A stretch of DNA of 64,000 bases from contig DUZS01000013.1 of assembly GCA_013349405.1 (NCBI GenBank), positions 23,026 through 87,025 of the forward strand, given 5' to 3'. The translations under genes and the position numbers were made by a program. Origin of the DNA: Desulfuromonadales bacterium (GTDB lineage: Bacteria > Desulfobacterota > Desulfuromonadia > Geobacterales > Pseudopelobacteraceae). Of the stretch, positions 49,940-60,163 are shown piece after piece. The notes below the pieces were generated by a model that did not search any database, was not told where the DNA came from, and was given only the letters and a program-made list of their open reading frames with translations. The first letter of the stretch is position 1, and each line of letters opens with the position of its first letter.

Positions 49940-51529
49940 TCATTCATCGAAGTCATCGTCATCAAATCCCTCCTCCAGACGCGGATCATATCCTTCCGCC
50001 AATGTCTGCCGGGCAGCGTCGACACTGTCCAGAATTAAACGCCGCACGAAAGGGTGACGAGCATCGGGTAGAAAATTGCCGACCAGACTTAATGCCGTCG
50101 CCAGGGTTTTTTGGACGGCGCTCTCGTCACTTTCGATCTGCTGAAGGTAATCGGCGGTCAGCAGCAGCCGCTTGATGATATCGGCACGCCTCGGTGCTAT
50201 CAGCGTGTCACAGCAGAGTGATATCTCCACTTCCAGGGCCTCCGGCGCTACGGAGTCCGGTTCGCCGTCCGTTTCTAACGCAGTGAAGCGATCAGCAACA
50301 TCATAGAGTGCCGTTTCGGTTAGGACCCACCCTTCAAGGCCAGGTTCATCAAGCAGGTCGTTGCTGGTGGCAACGTATCCCGGAATTTTTTCAACAATAT
50401 CTTCAAGATATGTGAGCTTGAACCGGGGAATATACACTTCCGGCCTGAGAACATCGGGGCGGAAGAGGCGCATATCAACGTAGAAATCGGGCGGGAGGTA
50501 AAAACCCCCTTCGCGGCTGCGGTGGAGTGCGTCACGGAGTGAAGCAAGAGCATACACTGAATCGACCGGCATGAGCATTTCGCCGCCGGCCACATCTTTT
50601 AATATGTGGCTATACTCCTTTTCATCCTTCATGCGATAGCTGATCGCGTTCAGCAGACCGTCACTCTCGCCGGTCAGAATCAGCATCGCAGCGAAGGCAT
50701 GGTCATCAAGCTGCCATGAGAACCAGAGGGTTCGTGAGCCGTAAAAGTCCACGGGGCCGGCATATACTTCATGAAACGGGAGCGGTTGCTGAAGAGTCTG
50801 CGGCAGTTCGAGCGCCTCACGGATGCCGGTGAATGAGAGGCGCAGGATATTTCGTCGGATCAGGTCGGTAAGATCCCCCGCAAGGCGTATTTCGGCGCGT
50901 TGCAGGACATCAAGGGCATAGCCGCACCGTGCCCGTCCCAAAGCTTTGATCGCTGCGCATGCGATTTCCTGCTTTTCGAAGGAGAGCAGTATTTCCAGCA
51001 GCGCCACCGCTTCGGCTGAGGCCTTTTCAGAAAGGCGCTGCATCATTTTTACGCGAAATTCGTCGGCAACATCGAGAAAACTGTCGATAAACCGGACAAG
51101 TCCGCGCTCATTATCACCCAGGCAGTCATCGACAAAACCTTCAAGAGTGGGGGAGCCATAGCCTGTCATGGCGGCGAAGGGGGGGGCGGTGACATCAATA
51201 CCGCTTTCGTGAAGCAGATCGAGGAGGGCCAGTTTGCCATCCTCTTCCAGATCCTTGCGCTGCAACGTGATCTGGATCAGCTGATCCATCCAAGCTGAGG
51301 CGTCAAAGAAATCAAGCATGCAGGTATAACGATACAGGGCGGTGCCGTTCTGCTCACGCCAGAGTTTGCGAACCAGTGGAGAAAGCGCCCGTTTGCCGGA
51401 TTTCTGCAGCCGCCTGCCGATGCGCTCCATCTGCTCACCGGTCAGGTCGTCCCGCTTGAGAAAATCCAGCAGTCGGTTGATACGACGCCGTTCCCGCAGA
51501 GTTTTGTCTATTTTTAGGGGGAGGGTCAT
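49940..51529 (-). CDS. HEAT-repeat-like protein of unknown function (ORF extends to 51547)
   Basis: Alpha-helical repeats (e.g. AVALLEILLSFEKQEIACAAIKALGRARCGYALDVL). Confidence 0.6.
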   Translation of the reverse strand: MTLPLKIDKTLRERRRINRLLDFLKRDDLTGEQMERIGRRLQKSGKRALSPLVRKLWREQNGTALYRYTCMLDFFDASAWMDQLIQITLQRKDLEEDGKLALLDLLHESGIDVTAPPFAAMTGYGSPTLEGFVDDCLGDNERGLVRFIDSFLDVADEFRVKMMQRLSEKASAEAVALLEILLSFEKQEIACAAIKALGRARCGYALDVLQRAEIRLAGDLTDLIRRNILRLSFTGIREALELPQTLQQPLPFHEVYAGPVDFYGSRTLWFSWQLDDHAFAAMLILTGESDGLLNAISYRMKDEKEYSHILKDVAGGEMLMPVDSVYALASLRDALHRSREGGFYLPPDFYVDMRLFRPDVLRPEVYIPRFKLTYLEDIVEKIPGYVATSNDLLDEPGLEGWVLTETALYDVADRFTALETDGEPDSVAPEALEVEISLCCDTLIAPRRADIIKRLLLTADYLQQIESDESAVQKTLATALSLVGNFLPDARHPFVRRLILDSVDAARQTLAEGYDPRLEEGFDDDDFDE

Positions 51530-51628
51530 GTTTTTACGTGCCTTCATACCTTTTTCGTCAGCGGAAGGACTTTATCACACGAACCTATTGAAGGCAATCA
51601 TGTCTGCAAATCATTGTCTGCAAATAAG

Positions 51629-52750
51629 TTACAAGACCGGCTTGCCAACAATTTTAGAGAGCAGGACGATGGCGTCACCCGTGTCGACAACGCCATTCGG
51701 CACTGATATGCCATTTATAACGGGAGCCACATCAAGCCGAGCTACCTGCTCCGCAGTCGGTGTTACTTTTCCGGAGCCGATCTGAAGTGCGAGCAGGGCA
51801 TCGGATAACGTAGTACCGCCTGTGACCGGCAGGATAATGGTGGTTGCGGCAGAACGGCTGCCGGAGACGTTGCCGGCGGCATCTTTGGCCCAGGCGTAGG
51901 CGGTCTTGCTGCCTTCTCCGGAGAAAGTGAAGCTTGTCGGTGCGGTGACAGACCAACCGGGTGCAGTTGCCGCCGGTGTTGTGGCGCTTTCGCTGATCAG
52001 GTAGCCGGTGACACCGATGGCGTCGCTGGCGCTAATTCCGGTGACCGGAACAGTCAGTGCTGCGGCGGTGGACGGCAGGGAAAAGGTGGTCACCGTCGGG
52101 GCGGTAACATCCGGAATCGGATTGTTCACCGTCACAGATACGGAGGAGGATTGTGCGAAGTTGCCGGCACTGTCTCGGGCGATGGCCATCAAGGTGCAGT
52201 TACCGTTGACAAAAGAAGTCGTGTTCCAGCTGAACGCATAAGGGGCCGTGTTGCTTGCAAACAGGAGCGCGCCGTTACGGTAAAACTCTACCATGCTCAC
52301 TCCGACGTTATCACTGGCGCTGGCTGTAATCGCTACGGTGCCGCTTACGTCTGTATTAGCGGCGGGAGAGGTGAGAGAGATAGAGGGAGGGACCGCTTCA
52401 AGGACTGCAACTACATTGGAATAGGGACTTTCAAGCCCTGATGTGTCATAGGCGGTAACGGCAACATAGTACGTCCGGTTGGGATCAAGACCGCTGATGG
52501 TCGCTGTGGTCAGATTGTGAACATCGACAGGAGAGGTGCCTTCGACAGCACCGACGCCGTCAAAAGGGAGCGAGGAGGAGTCCGCTGTATAGTACACCTT
52601 GTAACCGCCCAGATCGGGCTCACTGTTTGCGTCCCATGAAAGTGTCACAGTCTCTGCAAAACAGATTGTTTGCCCGACGAGAAGGCTCGTTATGATGACA
52701 TAAAATATAAGCGCAGATAATGTGCAACGGCTGTAGCATGTGTTAGACAT
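51629..52750 (-). CDS. Secreted FN3/Ig-like protein with dockerin-like C-terminal module
   Basis: Signal peptide; VTLSWDANSEPDLGGYKVYYTADSSS (FN3); DNVGVSMVEFYRNGALLFASNTAPYAFSWNT (Ig-like); C-term TLSDALLALQIGSGKVTPTAEQVARLDVAPVINGISVPNGVVDTGDAIVLLSKIVG. Confidence 0.88.
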   Translation of the reverse strand: MSNTCYSRCTLSALIFYVIITSLLVGQTICFAETVTLSWDANSEPDLGGYKVYYTADSSSLPFDGVGAVEGTSPVDVHNLTTATISGLDPNRTYYVAVTAYDTSGLESPYSNVVAVLEAVPPSISLTSPAANTDVSGTVAITASASDNVGVSMVEFYRNGALLFASNTAPYAFSWNTTSFVNGNCTLMAIARDSAGNFAQSSSVSVTVNNPIPDVTAPTVTTFSLPSTAAALTVPVTGISASDAIGVTGYLISESATTPAATAPGWSVTAPTSFTFSGEGSKTAYAWAKDAAGNVSGSRSAATTIILPVTGGTTLSDALLALQIGSGKVTPTAEQVARLDVAPVINGISVPNGVVDTGDAIVLLSKIVGKPVL

Positions 52751-52773
52751 AAGTCCCTCTATAAGACAAAAAA

Positions 52774-52812
52774 GCGGGTCGTCGATACCTGTGCAGTAAT
52801 TCGGCGACCCGG
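52774..52812 (-). terminator. Rho-independent terminator of gene-proximal GEMM riboswitch
   Basis: Minus strand: CGGGTCGCCGA-loop-TCGACGACCCGC then TTTTTT; the 5' arm overlaps the aptamer's 3' strand. Confidence 0.75.
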
Positions 52813-52879
52813 CTGTCTCTAAGAGACCCTGTAGGCTTTCCGTCCCATCCTCACGGATGGTTTAGTATTTTCGTGTACC
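52797..52879 (-). ncRNA. GEMM-I cyclic-dinucleotide riboswitch aptamer, gene-proximal copy
   Basis: Minus strand: ggtacacgaaaatactaaaccatccgtgaggatgggacggaaagcctacagggtctcttagagacagccgggtcgccgaa; GNRA-capped ccatcc/ggatgg stem and conserved GEMM-I core. Confidence 0.92.
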
Positions 52880-52891
52880 ACAAATAAAAAA

Positions 52892-52930
52892 CCGGGTCGT
52901 CGACACCAGTACGGTAATTCGGCAACCCGG
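52892..52930 (-). terminator. Rho-independent terminator of gene-distal GEMM riboswitch
   Basis: Minus strand: CCGGGTTGCCGA-loop-TCGACGACCCGG then TTTTTT. Confidence 0.75.
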
Positions 52931-52997
52931 CTGTCTCCAAGAGACCCTGTAGGCTTTCCGTCCCATCCTCGCGGATGGTTTAGTATTTTCGTGTACC
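52915..52997 (-). ncRNA. GEMM-I cyclic-dinucleotide riboswitch aptamer, gene-distal copy
   Basis: Minus strand: ggtacacgaaaatactaaaccatccgcgaggatgggacggaaagcctacagggtctcttggagacagccgggttgccgaa; near-identical to the proximal copy, 118 nt apart. Confidence 0.92.
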
Positions 52998-53105
52998 AAA
53001 ATTTTAATCCTGTCTACACGGTATAGTGTGGTTAGTCAATCAATAATTTTGCCAATAATTTTGCCGGATCTATAATAAATACTTACATATAAGATAGATA
53101 CAGTT

Positions 53106-54596
53106 TCATGGGGTTGCCCACCCTTTTGCCCGCTCAAGTGCTCTGCTCCAGCAATTGCGCAGCTCTGCCGCCTCACTTCGCTCCATGGCCGGAGTAAAGG
53201 TCCGTTCCACCTTCCAGAACCGGCCGATCTCAGCGCGATCACGCCAATAGCCGATTGCCAGACCGGCCAGGTAGGCTGCTCCGAGTGCGGTCGTCTCCCG
53301 CACCTGTGGCCGCACGACCGGAACGCCGAGGAGATCTGCCTGAAACTGCATCAGCAGATCATTGTCAGTGGCTCCGCCATCCACCCGCAGTTCGGTCAGC
53401 GGAGTGCCGGAGTCCTTTTCCATCGCTTCGAGTAGATCGGCACTCTGAAAGGCGATGCTTTCCAGAGTGGCCCGGGCAAGGTGCGCCGCCGTAGTGCCAC
53501 GCGTGATGCCTAGTATGGCGCCGCGAGCGTACGGATCCCACTGCGGGGCGCCGAGGCCGGTAAAGGCGGGAACGAGGTAGACGCCGCCGTTGTCGGGCAC
53601 CGATGCGGCCAGAGCTTCGACCTCACCTGAGGAACGGATGATGCCGAGGCCATCACGCAGCCACTGCACTGCCGCACCGGCGGAGAAAACGCTCCCTTCA
53701 AGGGCGTATTCAGTCTCCCCGTCGAGCCGGCAGGCGACGGTGGAGATGAGATTCTGCCCGGAGGTAACCGGACGCCCGCCGGTATGCATCAGCATGAAAC
53801 AGCCGGTGCCGTAGGTGTTCTTGACCATGCCGGGGCGATCGCAGAGCTGGCCGAACAGCGCCGCCTGCTGGTCACCGGCGATGCCGGCAATCGGTATCCG
53901 TGACGCGAAAAAACGGGCTGCGGTCTCACCGTAGACAGCGCTGGAGTCGACTACTTCAGGGAGAACTGCTGCCGGGATCCTCAACAGTTCCAGAAGCTCC
54001 GGATCCCAGGCTCCGGTGTGGATATTGAACAGCAGCGTCCGTGAAGCGTTGCTGGCGTCAGTCAGGTGCCGCTCTCCTCCGGTCAGGTTCCAGACGAGCC
54101 AGGAATCGATCGTACCGAAGGCCAGTTCTCCCGCTTCTGCCCTCGTGCGAGCGCCCGGAACGTGATCAAGAATCCAGGCCAGCTTGGTGCCGGAGAAATA
54201 GGGGTCGAGCAGCAGTCCGGTTCGGGCGCGAAAGAGCGGCTCATGCCCCTGGCGCCTGAGAAGATCACACTCGCCAGCGGTGCGCCGGTCCTGCCAGACA
54301 ATCGCATTGTGGATCGGTTTTCCGCTCCGGCGGTCCCAGACGACTGTTGTTTCACGCTGGTTGGTGATGCCGATGGCGGCAATGTCAGCGGCGGCTGCAC
54401 CGGCACGGGCAACGGCCTCGATGGCCACACCAAGCTGTGAGGCCCAGATCTCCTCCGCGTCATGTTCAACGAGGCCGGGTGCGGGAAATATCTGGCGGAA
54501 CTCTTTCTGAGCAAGGCCGCGAACGGTGCCATCATGGTCAAACACGAGGGCACGGGAACTGGTTGTTCCCTGGTCAAGGGCGAGGATGAAGCTCAT
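53106..54596 (-). CDS. glpK: Glycerol kinase
   Basis: [46 protein letters not shown]. Confidence 0.96.
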   Translation of the reverse strand: MSFILALDQGTTSSRALVFDHDGTVRGLAQKEFRQIFPAPGLVEHDAEEIWASQLGVAIEAVARAGAAAADIAAIGITNQRETTVVWDRRSGKPIHNAIVWQDRRTAGECDLLRRQGHEPLFRARTGLLLDPYFSGTKLAWILDHVPGARTRAEAGELAFGTIDSWLVWNLTGGERHLTDASNASRTLLFNIHTGAWDPELLELLRIPAAVLPEVVDSSAVYGETAARFFASRIPIAGIAGDQQAALFGQLCDRPGMVKNTYGTGCFMLMHTGGRPVTSGQNLISTVACRLDGETEYALEGSVFSAGAAVQWLRDGLGIIRSSGEVEALAASVPDNGGVYLVPAFTGLGAPQWDPYARGAILGITRGTTAAHLARATLESIAFQSADLLEAMEKDSGTPLTELRVDGGATDNDLLMQFQADLLGVPVVRPQVRETTALGAAYLAGLAIGYWRDRAEIGRFWKVERTFTPAMERSEAAELRNCWSRALERAKGWATP

Positions 54597-56146
54597 TGTC
54601 CATAACCTCCGTTATTTTGTTGTTCCGGTTTGCCTGCCGTCGGAGGGATCGGCGTGCGATTATTTACGGCAAAGACCTCGATACCGGCCTTGGTCTCCAG
54701 TGGGCAGACATTTTCGCAGATGCCGCAGCCGTTGCAGATCTCCTCAACGAGATACGGCTCTTTAACGGTTCGCGGCAGACCGTCAAGCCCGACCACCGTG
54801 ACGGAACGGGAGCGGATCGCTTTATCCGGAATCGGGCAGTGCTCTTCACAGACGATGCAGTCGATCTTGCGGGCAAACGGGAGACAGTGGTTTTTATCGA
54901 ACACCGCCTTGCCGATTACTTCCCGTTTTTTTGCCTCCAGCGGAAGAGCCGGGATAGCTCCGGTCGGGCAGACCTGGCCGCAGAGGGTGCAGTTGTACTC
55001 GCAATAGCCGAGTCGCGGAATGACCTGAGGGGTGAAAATGCCCTCCAGTCCGGCTTGATAGGTCGCCGGATAAAGGGCGTTTTTCAGGCAGACCTTCATG
55101 CATTCGCCACAGCGGACGCATTTTTTTAGAAAATCATTCTCGTTCTGTACCCCTGGAGGTCGCAGCAGTCGCGACTCTTTTTCGGGAGGACGGAAACGCG
55201 TCGGCACGGCCAGCAGCAGGCCTCCCGCAAAGCCTCCGAGCAGCAATCGCCGCTCCGGAAGGAGCGGCCCGGTGACACTCACTGATTTTCGGAGGCGGAA
55301 TGATATCCTGTCGTGGGGACAGCCCCGGTGGCACGCCATGCAGAGGGTACATTCCTCTTTGCGCAGCGTGTCCTGATCAAAGCCGGTCGGACAAAGCTCG
55401 CGGCACTGCCCGCAGTCACTGCACAATCCGCCCGGTGTCCGCTCGAACAGGGAAAAGCGTCCCAGCCAGCCGAGCAGTGTGCCGAGCGGGCAGAGGTTTC
55501 GGCACCAGTTGCGGGTTTCATACCGTTCCAGGGCGATAATGCCGAGAAGGGTGGCGGCAGAAAGGAGCGCCAGGGGATACATCGTGTCGCGAAAGGGGAG
55601 CAGATTGTCACGGATCAGCGCGTAGGCCGGCGCGACGGCATCACGCCGTTCGCCAATGATCCGGTACAGACCGACCCACCACTCCCTGGCGGCGCTGCCG
55701 AGCAACGGATAAAGAAAAAATGTCAGGCCGCGCAGCAGAATGGCGATCGGATCGAGCAAGCCGCTCAAGTTGAGGTTGACCAGTGATGCTGAGAGCAGCG
55801 GCAGCAGCAGCCAGTATTTGGTGGTGCCCTTGAGCGCACGGATTGGCACACTCTTTTTGATGCGCGTGGTCACCAGATCGAGGATGGTACCGAGTGGACA
55901 GATCCAGCCGCAGAAAAAACGTCCGAGTAAAAGCGTCGCCACAGCCATCAGCAGCGCCGGAAATAACAGCCATGTCCATGATTTTGCTGCCAGCAGGTAG
56001 CTGATCAGGACCAGGGGGTTGGCGCGAAAGAACGAATTGACCGCTGCATTGATCTCATCGCGGCCACGGTACTCGGTCTGAACGAACAGGAGCAGAAAGA
56101 GAGCAAGGAAGAGTAGCTGGCATATGCGGGCAGGCGTGGGTTTCAC
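54593..56146 (-). CDS. Membrane 4Fe-4S polyferredoxin (NapH-like N-terminus + ferredoxin domains)
   Basis: [29 protein letters not shown], several CxxCxxxC clusters; stop overlaps glpK start. Confidence 0.9.
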   Translation of the reverse strand: MKPTPARICQLLFLALFLLLFVQTEYRGRDEINAAVNSFFRANPLVLISYLLAAKSWTWLLFPALLMAVATLLLGRFFCGWICPLGTILDLVTTRIKKSVPIRALKGTTKYWLLLPLLSASLVNLNLSGLLDPIAILLRGLTFFLYPLLGSAAREWWVGLYRIIGERRDAVAPAYALIRDNLLPFRDTMYPLALLSAATLLGIIALERYETRNWCRNLCPLGTLLGWLGRFSLFERTPGGLCSDCGQCRELCPTGFDQDTLRKEECTLCMACHRGCPHDRISFRLRKSVSVTGPLLPERRLLLGGFAGGLLLAVPTRFRPPEKESRLLRPPGVQNENDFLKKCVRCGECMKVCLKNALYPATYQAGLEGIFTPQVIPRLGYCEYNCTLCGQVCPTGAIPALPLEAKKREVIGKAVFDKNHCLPFARKIDCIVCEEHCPIPDKAIRSRSVTVVGLDGLPRTVKEPYLVEEICNGCGICENVCPLETKAGIEVFAVNNRTPIPPTAGKPEQQNNGGYGQ

Positions 56147-56149
56147 CGT

Positions 56150-57034
56150 CTACGCCTTGACAACCTTGATTTTATCGAGGTTCATTTCGCCGAGGCCCCG
56201 TTTGTAGGCGGCAACAGTCACCGGAATATCGGCCGGTTTCATGCCGAACAGCGTTGTCGCATAGGCGTCTGCTGCGACGATATCGGTGGAGGCGATGACC
56301 TTGTTAAGCACCTTGACGTCGGCGATATTGCCACCCTGCGGGCCGTGGGCGGTCAGAATGCGGGTCGCATCGATGATGGTAAGATGACTCTTGAAATGTG
56401 CGTTGAGATCTGCTAGAGCGACATCGATAGTGCGGTGGATATAGCCACGACTGCCCCCCATGATGCCCATAATATTCTTCAATCCAAGCGTCAGTTTGGA
56501 GAGTCCGTGGTGCTTCGCTACCGGAACATTGATATAGACATTCGCCGAAAGCGCTTCATCATACAGTTCCCATTCTTTGAGAAACTGGCCATTCAGCGTG
56601 ACTTTTTTGAACCGCTCCGTTTCAATCTGCTTGCACTCGACACCCTTCATGCCTTTCAGGGCGCCCTCAATGCCGCTGTTGACATAGCAGCGACGCGAGT
56701 CATTGCAGGTGTTATCAAACACTTTGACCTTTTTTGCCCCCGCCGCCAGACACTCCTCCACGACCGCCCGTACCACCAGCGGGTGGGTATTAGCGGCAAG
56801 ATCGCTGGAGCGATCCCACCCCATATTTGGCTTTACCACGACGACATCGCCCGGCTTGACAAACCTGCTCATTCCGCCGACTGCGTTGATGGCCTTCCGG
56901 GTAATTGCAGGGTAATCGGTGCCTTCCGCAACAGCTACCAGAGGCTGCTCATTGGCCGCGAAAACATCTGTAACCAGAACAGGGCCGAGTAATACTGCAC
57001 TGCCGGTAGCCTTGATAAACGTTCGTCTGTCCAT
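56150..57034 (-). CDS. DUF362 domain protein with Tat-like signal (ORF extends to 57106)
   Basis: MDRRTFIKATGSAVLLGPVLVTDVFA; VVVKPNMGWDRSSDLAANTHPLVVRAVVEECLAAGAKKVKVFDNT. Confidence 0.88.
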   Translation of the reverse strand: MDRRTFIKATGSAVLLGPVLVTDVFAANEQPLVAVAEGTDYPAITRKAINAVGGMSRFVKPGDVVVVKPNMGWDRSSDLAANTHPLVVRAVVEECLAAGAKKVKVFDNTCNDSRRCYVNSGIEGALKGMKGVECKQIETERFKKVTLNGQFLKEWELYDEALSANVYINVPVAKHHGLSKLTLGLKNIMGIMGGSRGYIHRTIDVALADLNAHFKSHLTIIDATRILTAHGPQGGNIADVKVLNKVIASTDIVAADAYATTLFGMKPADIPVTVAAYKRGLGEMNLDKIKVVKA

Positions 57035-57255
57035 GTAATCCTCCTGAGCAATTGTAGGAAAAAAGGTTTGTGCCCCGGATTGTACTCTTCCGGATGGATA
57101 TTTCAAGCGCTCTTACACATATAAAAAATTGAGCGGTTTTTCAGGTTGCGTGGCAGGTATATTTGCACTACCATGCCACCACATTTTTCAGCCCGTAATA
57201 AAAAGTATCCCCAGCTCAGCCCCATATAATTTCATAGCGAGGAGTACCCGTAAAA

Positions 57256-58347
57256 ATGGATGAACACCTTCAGGCAACACCGATCTGCAGCAGGCATCGT
57301 AACCTTCATGCCCTGATGGCCCCGTTTGGCGGGTGGGACATGCCTATTCAATATGAGGGCATTATCGCAGAACATAGCTGGTGCCGCACCAGGGCTTCAC
57401 TCTTTGATATCTGCCATATGGGCGAGTTCATTTTTCAGGGTGATTTTGAGAGCGGCGGCCTGGAGGATGTCTTCACTTTTTCGGTAAAATCGATTCCGCT
57501 CGGTCGCTCACGCTACGGCTTCCTGCTCAACGAGCAGGGGGGCATTATCGACGACCTGATCGTGTTTCGCCTGGCTGGAGACAAGGTCATGATCGTGGTT
57601 AATGCCGCCACGGCACCCAAGGACTTTGCCGTTATCAAGGGGCGCCTGAAGGGAGGCCTGTTCACCGACATTACCGCTGCCACCGGCAAGCTCGATCTTC
57701 AGGGGCCGCTGTCGCGCGACGTTATGGTTGCATTCTTCGGGGAGGAGGTCGCCACAATCCCCTATTTCAAATTTGTCACGATGAATATCCTCGGAGTCGA
57801 GACGATAGTCAGCCGCACCGGCTATACCGGTGAGTTGGGGTATGAAATATTCATCCCGGCGGAAAAAGTCTGCGGGTTGTGGGATCTGCTGCTGACGGAC
57901 GAACGGGTCAAACCGGCCGGACTCGGCGCACGCGACGTGCTGCGTCTTGAAGTCGGCTATTCACTGTACGGCAGTGATATTGATGAGGAAACGACGCCTC
58001 TGGAGGCGGGTCTGGAGGCGTTTGTCAATTTCGACAAAACCTTTATCGGTAAGGAAGCACTGCTGAAATTGAAAGAGCAGGGTGTTACCCGTGAGAAAAT
58101 TGCCTTTGAGGTCAACGGTCGGCGTTCGCCGCGACACCATTATGCTATCTGCTCAGCAGGGAAGGTCGTCGGAAATGTGACCAGCGGTGTCTTTTCGCCG
58201 ATTCTTGGCAGGGGCATTGGTATCGGCTTTGTCTCGCTGGAAAATGTTGCAATCGGTACGCCGCTGACTATCAGCCACGAGAGGGTCAGCATGGAAGCGA
58301 CGGTCTGTGAGTTGCCGTTTTTCAAGGATGGTTCGGTGCGTGCGTAA
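57256..58347 (+). CDS. gcvT: Glycine cleavage system aminomethyltransferase T
   Basis: APFGGWDMPIQYEGIIAEH, SRTGYTGELGYEIF; first of a gcvTHPAPB cluster. Confidence 0.96.
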   Translation: MDEHLQATPICSRHRNLHALMAPFGGWDMPIQYEGIIAEHSWCRTRASLFDICHMGEFIFQGDFESGGLEDVFTFSVKSIPLGRSRYGFLLNEQGGIIDDLIVFRLAGDKVMIVVNAATAPKDFAVIKGRLKGGLFTDITAATGKLDLQGPLSRDVMVAFFGEEVATIPYFKFVTMNILGVETIVSRTGYTGELGYEIFIPAEKVCGLWDLLLTDERVKPAGLGARDVLRLEVGYSLYGSDIDEETTPLEAGLEAFVNFDKTFIGKEALLKLKEQGVTREKIAFEVNGRRSPRHHYAICSAGKVVGNVTSGVFSPILGRGIGIGFVSLENVAIGTPLTISHERVSMEATVCELPFFKDGSVRA

Positions 58348-58431
58348 TAAACTCAAGTTCGCAGTTGCTTAAAAGTCCCCTCCCCCCTGGCGGGGGAGGA
58401 TTTGGTATGCCAATAAAGGAGGAATGAAAAA

Positions 58432-58803
58432 ATGAGCATGTATTTCACCAAAGAACACGAGTGGGTAAAAGTAGCGGGAAACGTAGGAACTATAGGCATC
58501 AGCGATCACGCTGCGCATGAACTGGGTGATATCACCTTCGTGGAACTGCCGAAGATCGGCGCGACCGTCACACAGTTCGGTGTGCTCGGCAGCATCGAAT
58601 CGGTCAAGGCGGCCAGCGATATTTTTTCACCGCTGTCCGGCAAGGTAACCAAGGTAAATGATGCGCTGGAGACCGCCCCTGAGGTCGTCAACGAAAGCGC
58701 TGAAGATGCAGCCTGGATGGCTCAGATTGAAATCGCCGATACAGCAGAGCTTAAAAATCTCATGACGCAGGATCAATATAACGATTACCTGAAAACTTTG
58801 TAG
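58432..58803 (+). CDS. gcvH: Glycine cleavage system H protein
   Basis: [31 protein letters not shown] lipoylation motif. Confidence 0.97.
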   Translation: MSMYFTKEHEWVKVAGNVGTIGISDHAAHELGDITFVELPKIGATVTQFGVLGSIESVKAASDIFSPLSGKVTKVNDALETAPEVVNESAEDAAWMAQIEIADTAELKNLMTQDQYNDYLKTL

Positions 58804-58816
58804 GGAGAAATATACC

Positions 58817-60163
58817 ATGAACGACAGCCATTACTGTCCCCATACACCGGAGGAGATTGCAGAAATGCTCTCCGTTATCGGCGTGGCCAGTGTTGAAGAA
58901 CTTTTCGCACCAATCCCGGCTGCACTTAGGGCCAAGACGTTTAACATCCCTCCCGGCATGTCCGAATTTGAAACATTCAGCAGGATGCAGGAGATTGCCG
59001 GAGAAAACAGCCAGGGGATGACCCACTTCATCGGCGGCGGATTTTATGATCACATCATTCCCTCTGTTGTGGACCATCTCGCCAATCGCTCCGAGTTTTA
59101 CACCGCCTACACCCCCTATCAGCCGGAATGCTCCCAGGGAACACTGCAGGCGTTATTCGAATATCAGACCGCCATCTGTCGCCTGACCGGGCTGGATGTC
59201 TCTAACGCCTCGCTCTACGACGGCGGCACCGCATGCGCTGAAGCGGCGATGATGGCGCTGCGCGTGACCGGCCGGAACAAAATAATTCTGGATGGCTGTG
59301 TCAGCCCATTCTCCCGGGAGGTGCTGAAAACCTATCTCTTTAATCTGGATGTAGATATCGTCGAGATTGCTCCTCTGGACGGCCTGCTCAACCGGAGTGC
59401 GCTTGCTGCTGTACTTGATGACAGTGTCGCTGCCGTGCTGGTGCAGAACCCCAACTTCTTTGGCAGTATCGAAGATTTCAGCGCTCTGTCGGAGCAGGTT
59501 CATGGCGTCGGTGCATTATTGATCGGCTCGGTCTATCCGATATCGCTCGGCATCCTGAAGTCACCCGGCGAGATCGGTATTGATATCGCTGTCGGTGACG
59601 GTCAGAGCCTCGGTAATCCTCTCTCTTTCGGCGGCCCCTCCTTCGGTTTCATCGCTGCCACAAAGAAATATATCCGCAACATGCCGGGTCGTATTGTCGG
59701 CGAAACCGTGGACCGGAACGGTAAACGCGGCTTTGTCCTGACGCTGCAGGCTCGCGAACAGCATATCAAACGCCACAAGGCAACTTCGAATATCTGTAGT
59801 AATCAGGGACTCTGCGCTCTGCGCGGCTTGATCTTCCTCTCCTCAATCGGTAAAGAAGGGCTTACCGACCTGGCCCGTCTGAACCGGGACAAGGCAGAAT
59901 ACGCCAAGTCTTTATGTGTCGGTATTCCTGGCGTGTCCCTGCTCCAATCTTCCGTTACCTTCAACGAATTTACTTTGGTCCTGCCGAAACATGCCGCTGA
60001 CGTCGTTGCCGGGCAGCTTGAAAAGGGTATTGCTGCCGGTGTACCGTTGGGGCAGTATTACGATGGGTTGGAGAATTGTCTGGTGGTGACGGTGACTGAG
60101 AAGCGGACGAAGAAGGAGATAGAGCTGTTTGTCAAAGAGCTGGAGGTGGCGCTATGCAACTGA
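58817..60163 (+). CDS. gcvPA: Glycine dehydrogenase (decarboxylating) subunit 1
   Basis: [42 protein letters not shown]; follows gcvH. Confidence 0.96.
   Translation: MNDSHYCPHTPEEIAEMLSVIGVASVEELFAPIPAALRAKTFNIPPGMSEFETFSRMQEIAGENSQGMTHFIGGGFYDHIIPSVVDHLANRSEFYTAYTPYQPECSQGTLQALFEYQTAICRLTGLDVSNASLYDGGTACAEAAMMALRVTGRNKIILDGCVSPFSREVLKTYLFNLDVDIVEIAPLDGLLNRSALAAVLDDSVAAVLVQNPNFFGSIEDFSALSEQVHGVGALLIGSVYPISLGILKSPGEIGIDIAVGDGQSLGNPLSFGGPSFGFIAATKKYIRNMPGRIVGETVDRNGKRGFVLTLQAREQHIKRHKATSNICSNQGLCALRGLIFLSSIGKEGLTDLARLNRDKAEYAKSLCVGIPGVSLLQSSVTFNEFTLVLPKHAADVVAGQLEKGIAAGVPLGQYYDGLENCLVVTVTEKRTKKEIELFVKELEVALCN

Noticed and set aside
57107-57255. Glycine riboswitch upstream of gcvT
   Set aside because: No glycine-aptamer core recognised by eye and the leader is short; only a simple hairpin seen.
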